DNA of 64,000 nt from Microbacterium sp. Root180. Lineage in GTDB: Bacteria > Actinomycetota > Actinomycetes > Actinomycetales > Microbacteriaceae. Below are positions 1-8,613 of the stretch, piece by piece (position 1 is the first letter of the stretch; the number at the start of each line of letters is the position of its first letter). A program made the position numbers and the translations under genes. The stretch spans positions 1,316,876-1,380,875 of the forward strand of contig NZ_LMHS01000003.1 of assembly GCF_001428485.1 (NCBI RefSeq), written 5' to 3'. The notes beneath the pieces were generated by a model, which was not told the origin of the DNA, did no database searches, and saw nothing but the letters and a program-made list of their open reading frames with translations.

Positions 1-709
1 CCTTCACGAACGCTTCGACGGCGGCCGAGTCGCCGATGATGTTCGCGGCGCGGTCGCGGACAGCATCCGTCTCCTCGTCCATGATGATGCGGCCGCGGTC
101 GATCACGAGCACCCGCTCGATGAGGTTCGAGACCTCGTCGATCAGGTGGCTCGAGAGGATCACAGTGCGCGGGTGCGCGGTGTAGTCCTCGAGCATCCGG
201 TCGTAGAAGATCTGCCGCGCGACCGCGTCCAGGCCGAGGTAGGGCTCGTCGAAGAACGTGATCTCGGCGCGGGATGCCAGACCGATGACCACGCCGACGG
301 CGGAGAGCTGACCGCGGGAGAGCTTCTTGATGCGCCGGTTCATCGGCAACTGGAAGTCCTGGATCAACCGGTCGGCGAGTTCCTGGCTCCAGTTCGGGAA
401 GAAGAGGCTCGCGATCTTGAACGCGTGCCGCGGCTTCGCGTCGTCGGGATACTTCTGGCTCTCGCGCACGAAGCACATGCGCGCGAGCACCTTGGCGTTC
501 TCGTAGGGGTTCTCTCCGAACACGCGCACGTCCCCGCGGGTGGCGAAGTTCTGCGCGGTCAGGATCGACATGACGGTCGTCTTGCCGGCGCCGTTGCGGC
601 CGAGCAGGCCGTAGATGGTGTCCTTCTCGATCGTGAAGCTCACGTCGTCCACGGCGAGGGTCTCGCGGTAGCGCTTGGTGAGGCCTTCGACCTCGATCAC
701 GGCGGTCAT
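1..709 (-). CDS. ABC transporter ATP-binding protein, 3' end outside window
   Basis: Cytoplasmic ATPase subunit of an ABC exporter, probably of the YtrB type. The visible 236 residues begin MTAVIEVEGLTKRYRETLAV, carry a Walker A GRNGAGKT near residue 38, a degenerate signature LSRGQ, a Walker B ending FFDEPYLGLD and a switch histidine in ILSSHLIDEV. The ATG at 709 overlaps the TGA of the upstream GntR gene (ATGA), so the two are translationally coupled. The C terminus and any permease lie beyond position 1. The pairing with a small GntR regulator is the classic YtrA-YtrB layout, often linked to cell-envelope or antibiotic stress; the substrate cannot be told. Confidence 0.9.
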   Translation of the reverse strand, partial: MTAVIEVEGLTKRYRETLAVDDVSFTIEKDTIYGLLGRNGAGKTTVMSILTAQNFATRGDVRVFGENPYENAKVLARMCFVRESQKYPDDAKPRHAFKIASLFFPNWSQELADRLIQDFQLPMNRRIKKLSRGQLSAVGVVIGLASRAEITFFDEPYLGLDAVARQIFYDRMLEDYTAHPRTVILSSHLIDEVSNLIERVLVIDRGRIIMDEETDAVRDRAANIIGDSAAVEAFVK

Positions 710-1098
710 CGGGCGTCTCCTTCGGTGGTGGGCGCGACGGCGGAGAGAGCGCGGTCGCGGATGAGGGCGGACAGGTCCTCCGCGCCGAGGCCGAGCGTGC
801 GGGCCTCGGCCAGGAGAGGGTCGATGTATCGGTCGGCGAAGGCGGCGCGGCGCTCGTCGAGCAGTCGCCGGCGCGCACCCGGCGCGACGAACATGCCGAT
901 TCCGCGCCGCTTGTACAGCACGTCCTTGTCCACGAGCATGGCGACCCCCTTCGCAGCGGTGGCGGGGTTGATGCGGTAGAAGGCGGCGAGCTCGTTGGTG
1001 GACGGCGCCTGGCTCTCCTCGGCGAGGCTTCCGTCGACGATAGAGTCCTCCACGCTCTCGGCGATCTGGAGGAACAGCGCCCTGCCTTCTTCGATCAC
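706..1098 (-). CDS. GntR family regulator, YtrA subfamily
   Basis: DNA-binding repressor of 130 residues. The N-terminal winged helix-turn-helix (residues about 5-75) has the GntR pattern APSTNELAAFYRINPATAAK followed by a wing with KRRGIGMFV. The short C-terminal tail of about 50 residues, with no ligand-binding domain, is typical of the YtrA subfamily. The GTG start at 1098 is preceded by AAGGAAG. It is the first gene of an operon with the ABC ATPase, to which it is joined by a 4-base overlap. A dyad upstream (1120-1137) is the expected autoregulatory operator. The family normally represses its own ABC operon until an envelope-active compound appears. Confidence 0.9.
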   Translation of the reverse strand: MIEEGRALFLQIAESVEDSIVDGSLAEESQAPSTNELAAFYRINPATAAKGVAMLVDKDVLYKRRGIGMFVAPGARRRLLDERRAAFADRYIDPLLAEARTLGLGAEDLSALIRDRALSAVAPTTEGDAR

Positions 1099-1119
1099 AC
1101 CGACCCGCTTCCTTGGTTA

Positions 1120-1137
1120 GTTACTCGACTAAGTAAC
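1120..1137. promoter_or_regulatory. Candidate GntR/YtrA operator
   Basis: Inverted repeat GTTACT-CGACTA-AGTAAC with perfect 6-bp arms, AT-rich for this genome, in the spacer between the GntR/ABC operon and the divergent patatin gene. Position and symmetry fit self-repression by the GntR protein. Protein binding is inferred. Confidence 0.55.
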
Positions 1138-1228
1138 CATAGAACCGGATGCCATGCAATACCCACCCGGATCGGACTGGCGCGCGGAGCGCCGGCCCCG
1201 CGAAGATGAGTCGACGGAGGAGGTGCGG

Positions 1229-2071
1229 GTGGAGCATCCGGTCGCATTCGTGCTCGGCGGCGGCGGCGTGCGCGGAGCCGTCGAGATCGGCATGCTGCAG
1301 GCGCTGCTGGAGCGCGGCATCCGTCCGGATCTCGTGGTCGGCACGTCGATCGGCGCCATCAACGGCGCCCTCGTCGCCCACGACCCGACGCCCCGCGTGG
1401 TCGTCGCGCTCGAAGAGGCGTGGATGTCGCCCGAGGCGGGCGCCGTCTACGGCGACTCGATCGCCGCGCAGCTGACGCGCCTCGTGAAGACGAAGACGCA
1501 CCTCAACTCCCCGGCCCCGCTGCGCCGGCTGCTGGAGCGCGCGCTCGGCGCCGACACCCGCTTCGAGGACCTCGCCGTGCCGCTGCGCGTGGTCGCGGCG
1601 AGCATCGAGCGCGCTGCCGAGCGCGTGTTCGACTCCGGTCCGCTCATCCCCGCCATCCTCGCGTCGGCTTCGGTGCCCGGACTGCTGCCGCCGACCCGCA
1701 TCGACGGCGAGCACTACATCGACGGCGGCATCGTGAACTCCATCCCGATCGAGCAGGCGATCGCCGTCGGCGCCCGCACGGTGTTCGTGCTGCAGGTCGG
1801 CCGCGTCGAGTCGCCGCTGGTCGCACCGCGCACGGCAGTCGAGACGGCCCGCGTCGCGTTCGAAGTCGCCCGGCGTCATCGCTTCGCTCGGGACCTCGAG
1901 ACGCTTCCGGAGGGTGTCGCGCTGCATGTGCTGCCCAGCGGGGGAGCGCTCGCCGGAGACGACTCCCTGCGGTCCTATCGCCGCATGGACACCGTGCGCA
2001 CGCGCGTCGCGCAGGCGCGCGAGGCGAGCGCCGTGTTCCTCGCCGACCGCGGGATCGGAGACGCCGCATGA
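1229..2071 (+). CDS. Patatin-like phospholipase
   Basis: Serine acyl hydrolase of the patatin/RssA family, expected to cleave acyl chains from phospholipids or other acyl esters. It shows the oxyanion-hole loop LGGGGVRGAVE near the N terminus, the nucleophile elbow VVGTSIGAING (GXSXG) and the catalytic Asp in YIDGGIVNSIP. GTG 1229 is chosen because GGAGGAGG at 1216-1223 lies 5-12 bases ahead; an in-frame ATG at 1154 would add 25 unconserved-looking residues without a clear ribosome site. Length 280 residues is normal for the bacterial family. The stop overlaps the ATG of the acyltransferase gene, so the two are probably made together for lipid turnover. Confidence 0.88.
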   Translation: MEHPVAFVLGGGGVRGAVEIGMLQALLERGIRPDLVVGTSIGAINGALVAHDPTPRVVVALEEAWMSPEAGAVYGDSIAAQLTRLVKTKTHLNSPAPLRRLLERALGADTRFEDLAVPLRVVAASIERAAERVFDSGPLIPAILASASVPGLLPPTRIDGEHYIDGGIVNSIPIEQAIAVGARTVFVLQVGRVESPLVAPRTAVETARVAFEVARRHRFARDLETLPEGVALHVLPSGGALAGDDSLRSYRRMDTVRTRVAQAREASAVFLADRGIGDAA

Positions 2072-3123
2072 GGGTCCCGCCGACCTGGGTGCGCCGGATC
2101 CTGCTGGCGCCGCTCGTGATCGTGGCCGCGCTGGTCATGCTCGTCCTCACGCCGGTGTGGCTCCTGGTCGCCATCGCGCTCACGTCGCTCGTTCCCGGTC
2201 GGTTCCGGCTGCCGCGCGTGCTGTGGCTGGTCACGGTCTACCTGCTGTGGGATGCCGCGCTCGTCATCGTCCTGTTCGTGCTCTGGATCGCCTCGGGCTT
2301 CGGCTGGGCACTGCGATCGCCGGCGTTCGTGCGCGCGCACTATCGTGTCGGCGCCGCCGCGCTGCGCCTGCTCTTCCGGGTGTTCGGCGGAGTCCTGCGC
2401 CTCGAGATCGTCACCACGGCGGGCGAGGGCGAGTCTTTCGAGCAGATGCTGGAGCCCGGGGTTCCGCTCGTGGTGGCCTCGCGCCACGGAGGCCCGGGCG
2501 ATTCGTTCATCCTCATCCACACCCTGCTCAACAGTGCGCATCGCGAACCGCGCATCGTGCTGAAGGACACGCTGCAATGGGATCCGGCCATCGATGTGCT
2601 GCTGAGCCGCATCCCCGCCAGTTTCATCACTCCGACGGGCTTCGGGAAGCAGGTCGCGGGAGGCGGGTCACGCGTCGAGCAGTCCATCGCCGCCCTCGCA
2701 GAGGGGCTCGACCCAGACGACGCGCTCGTGATCTTCCCCGAGGGCGGTCAGGTGTCGGCCCGCCGGCGCCAGTCGCGCATCGAGCGGTTCCGGGCGACAG
2801 GACGCGCGGACCTCGCCGAGCGCGCGGAGGGGCTGCGCCATGTCATGCCCCCGCAGCCCGGCGGTGTGCACGCCGCTCTGGCGACGGCCGCCGGCGCCGA
2901 CATGGTCTTCATCGGGCACACCGGACTCGACCAGCTGATCACGATCGGCGACATCTGGCGCGAGCTGCCGATGGACAAGCGCATCACGATGCGGGCATGG
3001 CGGGTGGCCGCCGCCGAGATCCCCGAGGACCGCGACGCGCAGGCCGAATGGCTGTTCTCGTGGTTCGAGCGCATCGACGCGTGGATCGACGCCGAGCGGG
3101 CGGCGTCCGCCGCCGAGAGCTGA
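2068..3123 (+). CDS. PlsC-like lysophospholipid acyltransferase, membrane
   Basis: Predicted membrane acyltransferase of 351 residues. Residues about 5-80 form two or three hydrophobic segments. They are followed by a PlsC domain with the HX4D motif as SRHGGPGDSF and the acceptor-binding motif FPEGG, where the usual residue after Gly is Thr. The protein should transfer an acyl group to a lysolipid or glycerol phosphate acceptor at the inner membrane face. ATG 2068 overlaps the patatin stop (ATGA). A lipase directly coupled to a reacylase suggests a deacylation-reacylation cycle that remodels lipids; this is inference from context. The exact acyl acceptor is unknown. Confidence 0.82.
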   Translation: MRVPPTWVRRILLAPLVIVAALVMLVLTPVWLLVAIALTSLVPGRFRLPRVLWLVTVYLLWDAALVIVLFVLWIASGFGWALRSPAFVRAHYRVGAAALRLLFRVFGGVLRLEIVTTAGEGESFEQMLEPGVPLVVASRHGGPGDSFILIHTLLNSAHREPRIVLKDTLQWDPAIDVLLSRIPASFITPTGFGKQVAGGGSRVEQSIAALAEGLDPDDALVIFPEGGQVSARRRQSRIERFRATGRADLAERAEGLRHVMPPQPGGVHAALATAAGADMVFIGHTGLDQLITIGDIWRELPMDKRITMRAWRVAAAEIPEDRDAQAEWLFSWFERIDAWIDAERAASAAES

Positions 3124-3133
3124 GTGCGACGCG

Positions 3134-4033
3134 TCAGGGGTGCGACTTCGGGCGGATGACGCGCCCCGGCGCGGGGTCGGCCTGCGGGCGTGCGGGGATC
3201 GGCCAGGGGGCGGGCGTCGGCGCAGCGGCGTTCGGCGCGGCCGGCGGTGTCGTCGATACCGGCCGGGGTGCGGCATCCGGAGCAGTCGCGGTGGATGCGC
3301 TCGGCGGAAGCTCCAGGGCGACCTTCGTCTCTAGGACTTCGATGGCTTCGTCGGAGAGCGAGATGAGGCCGTCGAGCTCCTGACGCACGCGGCGGTACGC
3401 GAGCTGTCGCTCGGCGGGCGTCGCCGCCTGGTCGATCGCCACGGAGAGGAGCTGCTTCGCGGTGTCGAGGCGCTTGCGCTCCACCTCCGAGAACGAGGAG
3501 TCCTTGATGCGGCGCGCATCGCGCTCGGCCACGTCGAAGGCGACCTCGAAGTCGGCGACCGCGTTGCGGTACTCGGCGAGCTGGTCCTTCGACAGGCGTG
3601 CCTTCGCCGAGGCGGGCCGCAGCCCGTCGGCGATGCGCTTCGCGCGCAGGAAGGCGGCGGTCAGCGGCTGCCGACCGTCGCTCATGGCCGGGAACGCGAT
3701 GATCTTGGCGACGTCGAGCTCGTAGTCGAGCCAGCGGGCCGTGACGGCGTCGTGGGCGGCGAACAGGCGCTCGAGCTGGGTGCCCGTGGGCACCGGAGCC
3801 GTCTTCGGGGCGACGATCGGCTGCTGTCCGGTGGCGGGGCTGCCGGCGATCGGAACCGGCGCCGTGCCGCGCGAAGCCGCCTTTAGCTCCGCCTTGGCGT
3901 GCAGCACTTCGAGCCGACGCTTGTGGCGTCGGCGTGCGCCGCGCTCCCAGGCACCACCGGCGGCGCTCGTCACCGCGAGGGCGGGGAAGATCAGCCACCA
4001 GTACTGGCCCAGGAACGTGAAGATCTGGTCCAC
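3134..4033 (-). CDS. Membrane-anchored coiled-coil protein, unknown function (paralog A)
   Basis: A 299-residue protein with one N-terminal membrane segment (FLGQYWWLIFPALAVTSAAG), a basic stretch (ERGARRRHKRR) and then charged, Ala-rich helices likely to form coiled coil. A Pro/Ala-rich tail follows residue 235. The central part, from RLFAAHDAVTARWLDYE to YRNAVADFEVAF, aligns with the neighbouring gene at 4100-4903, so the two are tandem paralogs. The start is GTG 4033, six bases after a -10 box TAGCAT; the paralog has the same arrangement. I do not recognise the family. The topology suggests a short lumenal N terminus with the helical body in the cytoplasm, like a membrane-tethered scaffold. 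Confidence 0.75.
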   Translation of the reverse strand: MDQIFTFLGQYWWLIFPALAVTSAAGGAWERGARRRHKRRLEVLHAKAELKAASRGTAPVPIAGSPATGQQPIVAPKTAPVPTGTQLERLFAAHDAVTARWLDYELDVAKIIAFPAMSDGRQPLTAAFLRAKRIADGLRPASAKARLSKDQLAEYRNAVADFEVAFDVAERDARRIKDSSFSEVERKRLDTAKQLLSVAIDQAATPAERQLAYRRVRQELDGLISLSDEAIEVLETKVALELPPSASTATAPDAAPRPVSTTPPAAPNAAAPTPAPWPIPARPQADPAPGRVIRPKSHP

Positions 4034-4039
4034 CCTGTC

Positions 4040-4045
4040 ATGCTA
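4040..4045 (-). promoter_or_regulatory. -10 box TAGCAT, leaderless start of paralog A
   Basis: TAGCAT lies six bases (GACAGG) before GTG 4033. The spacer is identical in front of paralog B, which supports both starts. Confidence 0.5.
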
Positions 4046-4081
4046 ACCGTCGCGCGGCGGCCGATGTCGGGCTCGCGGCGG

Positions 4082-4104
4082 GCTGACAGGGTGCGGCTGT
4101 CAGC
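4082..4104 (-). terminator. Hairpin at the 3' end of paralog B
   Basis: Perfect 8-bp stem GCTGACAG/CTGTCAGC with a 7-base loop. It contains the stop codon of the gene at 4100-4903. No T-run follows, so it is a weak terminator or an mRNA 3' stabiliser. Confidence 0.4.
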
Positions 4105-4903
4105 GGGCGGCGGAATCCGGCGGCTTCGGAGTGAACCGGCGGGGCAGGACCACCGCCGACCTCAGTCCTTCGAGCACCGGGATCGCCGCGTCGATCACAT
4201 CGGCCACCGAACCCAACACGCCGGCCACACCGCCCTGCGGCGTACGCGGCGCACCCGGCACGCCCGCCTGGTGCTCCGCCTCCACGAGAGCGGCGTCGAG
4301 GTCGGCCACCGCCGTGCGGTAGGCGACGAACTGGGCGGGCGCCACGCGCCGCCCCGCCGTCGGCCGCACGAACTGCGCCTCGCGCTGAGCGCGCAGGAAG
4401 GCGACGGTCGCCGGATGCCGCGAGTCGGTCACCGCGGGATAGGCCAGCGCCTTGTCGATGTCGGTCTCATACGACAGCCAGCGTGCGTTCACGGCGTCAT
4501 GCATGGCGTAAAGGCGCTCGATCGGCAGAGGCTCGGCCGTCGACTGTGCGCGGTACTGGGCGTACGACGACTTCACGCGTGCGCGACTCGCTCGGAGCGC
4601 GAACGACGCCGACTTCTCGGCCTCCCGGGCCGAACTCAGCGCGCGCTTGGTCTGAATGGGCGACGCCGAGACGCCCGACCGTGCCCGCGCGGCGAGCACG
4701 TCCGCCTGCGCGGTGCGCACCTGCGCCTTCGCCGCGACGAGCGCACGGTAGGCCTGGCTCTCCTCGTGGCGGGCAGCGTCGAGCTCGAGCCGTCGCGCGC
4801 GGCGACGGCCGGTGGTCAGTGCGCCGTATGCGCCGGCCCCCGCCGCGACGGTGGCCGGAGCGACCCACCACCAGCCCGCGATGATCAGGAGAATCGGCTC
4901 CAC
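4100..4903 (-). CDS. Membrane-anchored coiled-coil protein, unknown function (paralog B)
   Basis: A 267-residue paralog of the 3134-4033 product. It has an N-terminal membrane segment (about residues 4-30, ILLIIAGWWWVAPATVAAGA), a basic stop-transfer stretch (GRRRARRLEL) and a long Ala/Arg/Glu-rich helical region. The shared block runs from RLYAMHDAVNARWLSYETDI to VAYRTAVADLDAALVEAE. Start GTG 4903 follows a -10 box TACCAT by six bases, with the same GACAGG spacer as paralog A. Each gene has its own promoter, so this looks like a duplication that carried its promoter. Function unknown; a partner or scaffold role at the membrane is only a guess from topology. Confidence 0.75.
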   Translation of the reverse strand: MEPILLIIAGWWWVAPATVAAGAGAYGALTTGRRRARRLELDAARHEESQAYRALVAAKAQVRTAQADVLAARARSGVSASPIQTKRALSSAREAEKSASFALRASRARVKSSYAQYRAQSTAEPLPIERLYAMHDAVNARWLSYETDIDKALAYPAVTDSRHPATVAFLRAQREAQFVRPTAGRRVAPAQFVAYRTAVADLDAALVEAEHQAGVPGAPRTPQGGVAGVLGSVADVIDAAIPVLEGLRSAVVLPRRFTPKPPDSAAR

Positions 4904-4909
4904 CCTGTC

Positions 4910-4915
4910 ATGGTA
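4910..4915 (-). promoter_or_regulatory. -10 box TACCAT, leaderless start of paralog B
   Basis: TACCAT, then GACAGG, then GTG 4903. The block is nearly identical to the one upstream of 4033. Confidence 0.5.
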
Positions 4916-4958
4916 GCCGCGGTGCCCGGGGCGGGCACGGGTCTGAGGCGAACGCTCA

Positions 4959-5059
4959 GCCGGATCGAGTGCGACGACGAGCGCAGCCCGCCGCCGTGTA
5001 TCGAGATCCGCCGGATCGAGTGCGACGACGAGCGCAGCCCGCCGCCGTGTATCGAGATC
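4959..5059. repeat. Two tandem copies of a 50-bp intergenic repeat
   Basis: Positions 4959-5008 and 5010-5059 are identical 50-mers separated by one base (period 51). The unit contains GACGAGCGCAGC, a word also found in the REP-like element at 36821-36858, so it is probably one of the dispersed extragenic repeats of this genus. The second copy ends inside the stop codon of the small membrane protein gene at 5058-5195. Only two units exist, so it is not a CRISPR array. Confidence 0.85.
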
Positions 5060-5195
5060 AGCCGAAGATGAGGGCGAAGACGGTGGCTCCGCCGCCGACG
5101 AGGATGAGGGAGACGATCGTCACCCAGGCGACCACCTTGATGCGCTTCTGCCGCGTATCGTTCATCCCGCTGTATTCGTCGTCTTCGGCTGCCAT
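5058..5195 (-). CDS. 45-residue single-span membrane protein
   Basis: Short gene starting MAAEDDEYSGMNDTRQKRIK and continuing with one hydrophobic helix of about 24 residues (VVAWVTIVSLILVGGGATVF) before ending ALIFG. The acidic N terminus and basic pre-helix patch place the N terminus in the cytoplasm. ATG 5195 follows a -10 box TAGGAT (5203-5208) by seven bases, so the mRNA looks leaderless. The TGA shares its bases with the end of the 50-bp repeat, so repeat insertion may have set the present C terminus. No family recognised. Confidence 0.7.
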   Translation of the reverse strand: MAAEDDEYSGMNDTRQKRIKVVAWVTIVSLILVGGGATVFALIFG

Positions 5196-5202
5196 GGTTC
5201 AC

Positions 5203-5208
5203 ATCCTA
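5203..5208 (-). promoter_or_regulatory. -10 box TAGGAT for the 45-residue gene
   Basis: Seven-base spacer to ATG 5195; typical leaderless geometry of this window. Confidence 0.45.
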
Positions 5209-5288
5209 GCTCGCGGGTTCGGGGCGCTCCCGGTCCGTTGGGGCGTGCGAATCGCGCCCCGACGGACGACGCGCGCCCCGAACCCAGG

Positions 5289-7622
5289 TCAGGCGGTGCG
5301 CTCGGCGACGATGGGGCCGAACGCGGCGGGCAGGGTCGCGGTCGACAGGTCGCGCAGCTCCGCGAGCGGCAGGGTGAACAGGCCCTGCACCTCGAGCGCG
5401 GGGTCGTCGCCGTCGGCGGCTCCGTCGGTGACGCCGATGCGCAGCACGGGGTAGCCCCGTCCCTCGCACAGACCGCGGAACTTCACGTCGTCCTCGCGCG
5501 GGACCGAGACGATCACGCGGCCGGTGGACTCCGAGAACAGGGCGGTGGCGGCATCCACCCCATCGCGCTCCTGGATCTCGTTCAGCCACACACGCGCGCC
5601 GACGCCGAACCGCATCACGCCCTCGGCGAGAGCCTGAGCGAGCCCGCCCGACGACAGGTCGTGCGCCGACGAGACGAGCGACTGCTGCGACGCGGCGTGG
5701 ATGAGCTCGGCGAGCTTGCGCTCCTGGCCGAGGTCGACGGCCGGCGGGCGTCCGCCGAGGTGGCCGTGGATGGTTCCCGCCCACTGCGAGCCGCTGAGCT
5801 CGGTGGAGGTGACACCGAGCAGGTAGATGTTCTCGCCCGCGTCCTGCCATCCCGAGGGGATGCGGCGTGCGACATCGTCGATGATCCCGAGCACGCCGAC
5901 CACCGGCGTCGGGAAGATCGGCTGGTCACCGGTCTGGTTGTAGAACGAGACGTTGCCGCCGGTGACGGGAACGCCGAGCTCGAGGCATCCGTCCGACAGT
6001 CCGTCCACGGTCTGCGAGAACTGCCACATCACCTCGGGGTTCTCCGGCGACCCGAAGTTGAGGCAGTCGGTGACCGCCGTCGGCACCGCGCCGGTCACGG
6101 CGACGTTGCGGTATGCCTCGGCGAGGGCGAGTTTGGCTCCCTGGTAGGGGTCGAGCTGGCAGTAGCGGCCGTTGCAGTCGGTCGCGATCGCGAAGCCGAG
6201 CCCCGACTGCTCGTCGACGCGGATCATGCCGGCATCGTCGGGGAAGGACAGGGCGGTGTTGCCCATGACGTAGTAGTCGTACTGATTGGTGACCCACGAC
6301 GTGTCGGCGAGGTTCGGGCTCGCGACGAGCTGCATGAACTGGCGGCGGAGCGTGTCGGGGTCGACATCGCGCGGCAGGGCCGACGCCGAGTCGTCGCGGA
6401 GCGCGTCGATCCAGGTCGGGTAGGCGACGGGTCGCTCGTACACCGGGCCGTCCACGGCGACCGTCGACGGGTCGACGTTCACGATCTCCTCGCCGTGCCA
6501 GAAGATCTGCAGACGGCCGTCGCCGGTGACCTCGCCGAGGACGCTGGTCTCGACATCCCACTTGCCCACCACGGCGAGGAAGGCGTCGAGCTTCTCGGGC
6601 GCGACGATCGCCATCATGCGCTCCTGGCTCTCGCTCATGAGGATCTCCTCCGGCGTGAGCGTGGGGTCGCGCAGCAGCACGTTCTCGAGGTCGACGCGCA
6701 TGCCCGAGCCCCCGTTCGCGGCCAGCTCGGAGGTCGCGCACGAGATGCCCGCGGCGCCGAGGTCCTGGATCGCCTCGACGAGCTCGTCCTTGTAGAGCTC
6801 GAGGCAGCACTCGATGAGCACCTTCTCGGCGAACGGGTCGCCGACCTGGACGGCGGGTCGCTTGGTCGGGCCCCCATCGGCGAAGGTGTCGGAGGCGAGG
6901 ATGGATGCTCCGCCGATGCCGTCGCCGCCGGTGCGGGCGCCGAACAGCACGACCTTGTTGCCCGCGCCGGTGGCGTTGGCGAGCTTGAGGTCCTCGTGAC
7001 GCAGGACGCCGACCGCGAGGGCGTTGACGAGCGGGTTGCCCTGGTAGACCGCGTCGAACACGGTCTCGCCGCCGATGTTGGGCAGGCCGAGGCAGTTGCC
7101 GTAGAACGAGATGCCGCTCACGACGCCGTGCACCACGCGGGCGGTGTCGGGGTTGTCGATGGCGCCGAAGCGCAGCTGGTCCATGACGGCGACTGGCCGG
7201 GCGCCCATCGAGATGATGTCGCGCACGATGCCGCCGACGCCGGTCGCGGCGCCCTGGAACGGCTCGATGTAGCTGGGGTGGTTGTGCGACTCGACCTTGA
7301 ACGTGACGGCCCAGCCCTCGCCGATGTCGACGACGCCGGCGTTCTGGCCCATGCCGACCATGAGCCGTTCCTTCATCTCGTCGGAGACCTTCTCACCGAA
7401 CTTGCGGAGGTAGATCTTGCTCGACTTGTAGGAGCAGTGCTCCGACCACATGACGGAGTACATCGCCAGCTCGCCCGACGTGGGGCGGCGGCCGAGGATC
7501 TCGCGGATCTTCTCGTACTCGTCGGGCTTGAGTCCGAGCGCCGCGTACGGCTGCTCCTTCTCGGGCGTGGCCTCGGCGTTCGCGACGGTGTCGGCCAGGG
7601 CCTTCGGGGAGGGGGTGGTCAC
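5289..7622 (-). CDS. purL: Phosphoribosylformylglycinamidine synthase subunit PurL
   Basis: Catalytic subunit of FGAM synthase, step four of purine synthesis: it converts FGAR and ATP to FGAM with ammonia delivered by PurQ and with PurS as structural partner. The 777-residue length is that of the small PurL form used with PurS/PurQ. Visible signatures are [41 protein letters not shown] and [21 protein letters not shown] 7622 is chosen for the GGAGCTGAG ribosome site just upstream. purQ and purS lie about 28 kb away, so the three subunits are not in one operon. A candidate -10 TAGACT sits at 7674-7679. Confidence 0.97.
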   Translation of the reverse strand: MTTPSPKALADTVANAEATPEKEQPYAALGLKPDEYEKIREILGRRPTSGELAMYSVMWSEHCSYKSSKIYLRKFGEKVSDEMKERLMVGMGQNAGVVDIGEGWAVTFKVESHNHPSYIEPFQGAATGVGGIVRDIISMGARPVAVMDQLRFGAIDNPDTARVVHGVVSGISFYGNCLGLPNIGGETVFDAVYQGNPLVNALAVGVLRHEDLKLANATGAGNKVVLFGARTGGDGIGGASILASDTFADGGPTKRPAVQVGDPFAEKVLIECCLELYKDELVEAIQDLGAAGISCATSELAANGGSGMRVDLENVLLRDPTLTPEEILMSESQERMMAIVAPEKLDAFLAVVGKWDVETSVLGEVTGDGRLQIFWHGEEIVNVDPSTVAVDGPVYERPVAYPTWIDALRDDSASALPRDVDPDTLRRQFMQLVASPNLADTSWVTNQYDYYVMGNTALSFPDDAGMIRVDEQSGLGFAIATDCNGRYCQLDPYQGAKLALAEAYRNVAVTGAVPTAVTDCLNFGSPENPEVMWQFSQTVDGLSDGCLELGVPVTGGNVSFYNQTGDQPIFPTPVVGVLGIIDDVARRIPSGWQDAGENIYLLGVTSTELSGSQWAGTIHGHLGGRPPAVDLGQERKLAELIHAASQQSLVSSAHDLSSGGLAQALAEGVMRFGVGARVWLNEIQERDGVDAATALFSESTGRVIVSVPREDDVKFRGLCEGRGYPVLRIGVTDGAADGDDPALEVQGLFTLPLAELRDLSTATLPAAFGPIVAERTA

Positions 7623-7673
7623 GCGGCTCAGCTCCAGGATTTCGAGGGACGCCGGACCGTCCCAGTCTAGTTG

Positions 7674-7679
7674 TGCCGC
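7674..7679 (-). promoter_or_regulatory. Candidate purL -10 box TAGACT
   Basis: TAGACT about 50 bases before GTG 7622, leaving room for a short leader with the GGAGCTGAG site. No convincing -35 box was seen. The rest of the 7623-7790 spacer shows nothing else. Confidence 0.35.
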
Positions 7680-7790
7680 GCGTGCCGGAACGGCAGTGAG
7701 GTGACGCGCTCGGGTCACCCCTTCGCGCGTGCGGGGGCGAGGGTCGGCTCGCATCTGCGCGGCGAGCCGACCCCGGCCGGCAGTGCGGGC

Positions 7791-8489
7791 TCAGCGGCTG
7801 CTGTTGAGGGATGCCTTCACGATCACGTCGGCGACCGTGTCGGCTTGCGTGATGAACAGGGCGTGGCTGCCGGGCACGTTGGTGATGTCGGCTCCGATGC
7901 GGCTGGCCATGTGCTGCAGCATCGCCTGGTCGAACGCCTTGTCCTCGGTGGCGATGACGGCCCAGCTCGGCTTGTCGCGCCACGCGGCCGCGCCGACGAC
8001 GGTGCCGAAGACGGCCATGTCGACGGGGACCTGGCTGTCCGCCAGGAAGGCGGCATCCGCCTCGCTGACGTCGGCGGCGAACCCGGCGTGGAACGCGTCG
8101 TGGTTGAGGTAGCCGTATCCGTCGGCTCCGATGTCGATGACGAACTCGGGGGTCGGTGCGAATCCCTCGTACTGCTGCGCGGTCGTCTCGCCGGCGTCGG
8201 GCGCGAGAGCCGACACGTAGACGAGGCCGGCGACCCGCGGGTGCACGCCCGCTTCGGTGATGACGGTGCCGCCCCACGAGTGGCCGACGAGGATGGCAGG
8301 ACCGTCCTGGAGGTCGAGGACCCGGGTGGTCGCGGCGACGTCGGCCTCGAGCGAGGTGAGCGGGTTCTGCACGATCGAGACGCGGTACCCGCGCGCCGTC
8401 AGCAGGTCGTGGACCCGGCGCCACCCGGACCCGTCTGCGAATGCCCCGTGCACGAGGACGACGTTCTTGATCGGTTCGGTGGTTGTCAT
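7791..8489 (-). CDS. Alpha/beta hydrolase (EstA/salicylate esterase-like fold)
   Basis: A 232-residue soluble alpha/beta hydrolase. It has the N-terminal oxyanion strand VVLVHGAFADGSGW, the nucleophile elbow VGHSWGGTVI (GXSXG) and a C-terminal catalytic His in PGSHALFIT. The form is that of short hydrolases close to plant methylesterases and bacterial EstC. Natural substrate unknown. ATG 8489 is preceded by GGAAGAG. The gene is divergent from the ArsR-type regulator at 8625, with two palindromes in the spacer, so it is likely controlled by that regulator. Assignment to the fold is firm; the ester or lactone acted on is not. Confidence 0.9.
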   Translation of the reverse strand: MTTTEPIKNVVLVHGAFADGSGWRRVHDLLTARGYRVSIVQNPLTSLEADVAATTRVLDLQDGPAILVGHSWGGTVITEAGVHPRVAGLVYVSALAPDAGETTAQQYEGFAPTPEFVIDIGADGYGYLNHDAFHAGFAADVSEADAAFLADSQVPVDMAVFGTVVGAAAWRDKPSWAVIATEDKAFDQAMLQHMASRIGADITNVPGSHALFITQADTVADVIVKASLNSSR

Positions 8490-8556
8490 GACTCTTCCTT
8501 TCCAGATCCGCTCGGTGGAGCCGGGCGGTTGTTGAGAGGTCCAACGCCTGCGATAC

Positions 8557-8568
8557 GCAATATATTGC
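8557..8568. promoter_or_regulatory. Palindrome GCAATATATTGC in the divergent promoter
   Basis: Perfect 12-bp palindrome, strikingly AT-rich against the local GC background, 68 bases ahead of the hydrolase start. It could be an operator or contain the -10 of the leftward promoter. Confidence 0.45.
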
Positions 8569-8613
8569 ATGCGGACCGAAGAAGGGGTTGACGGATGCTG
8601 TGGCACGTCGTAA

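Noticed and set aside
4959..5059. Direct repeats as a CRISPR array
   Set aside because: Two adjacent 50-bp copies with one base between them leave no spacers.
5238..7670. Very long open frame on the plus strand opposite purL
   Set aside because: It is an antisense product of GC-rich codon bias; the minus frame is clearly purL and the plus product is Arg/Gly/Asp-rich without domains.
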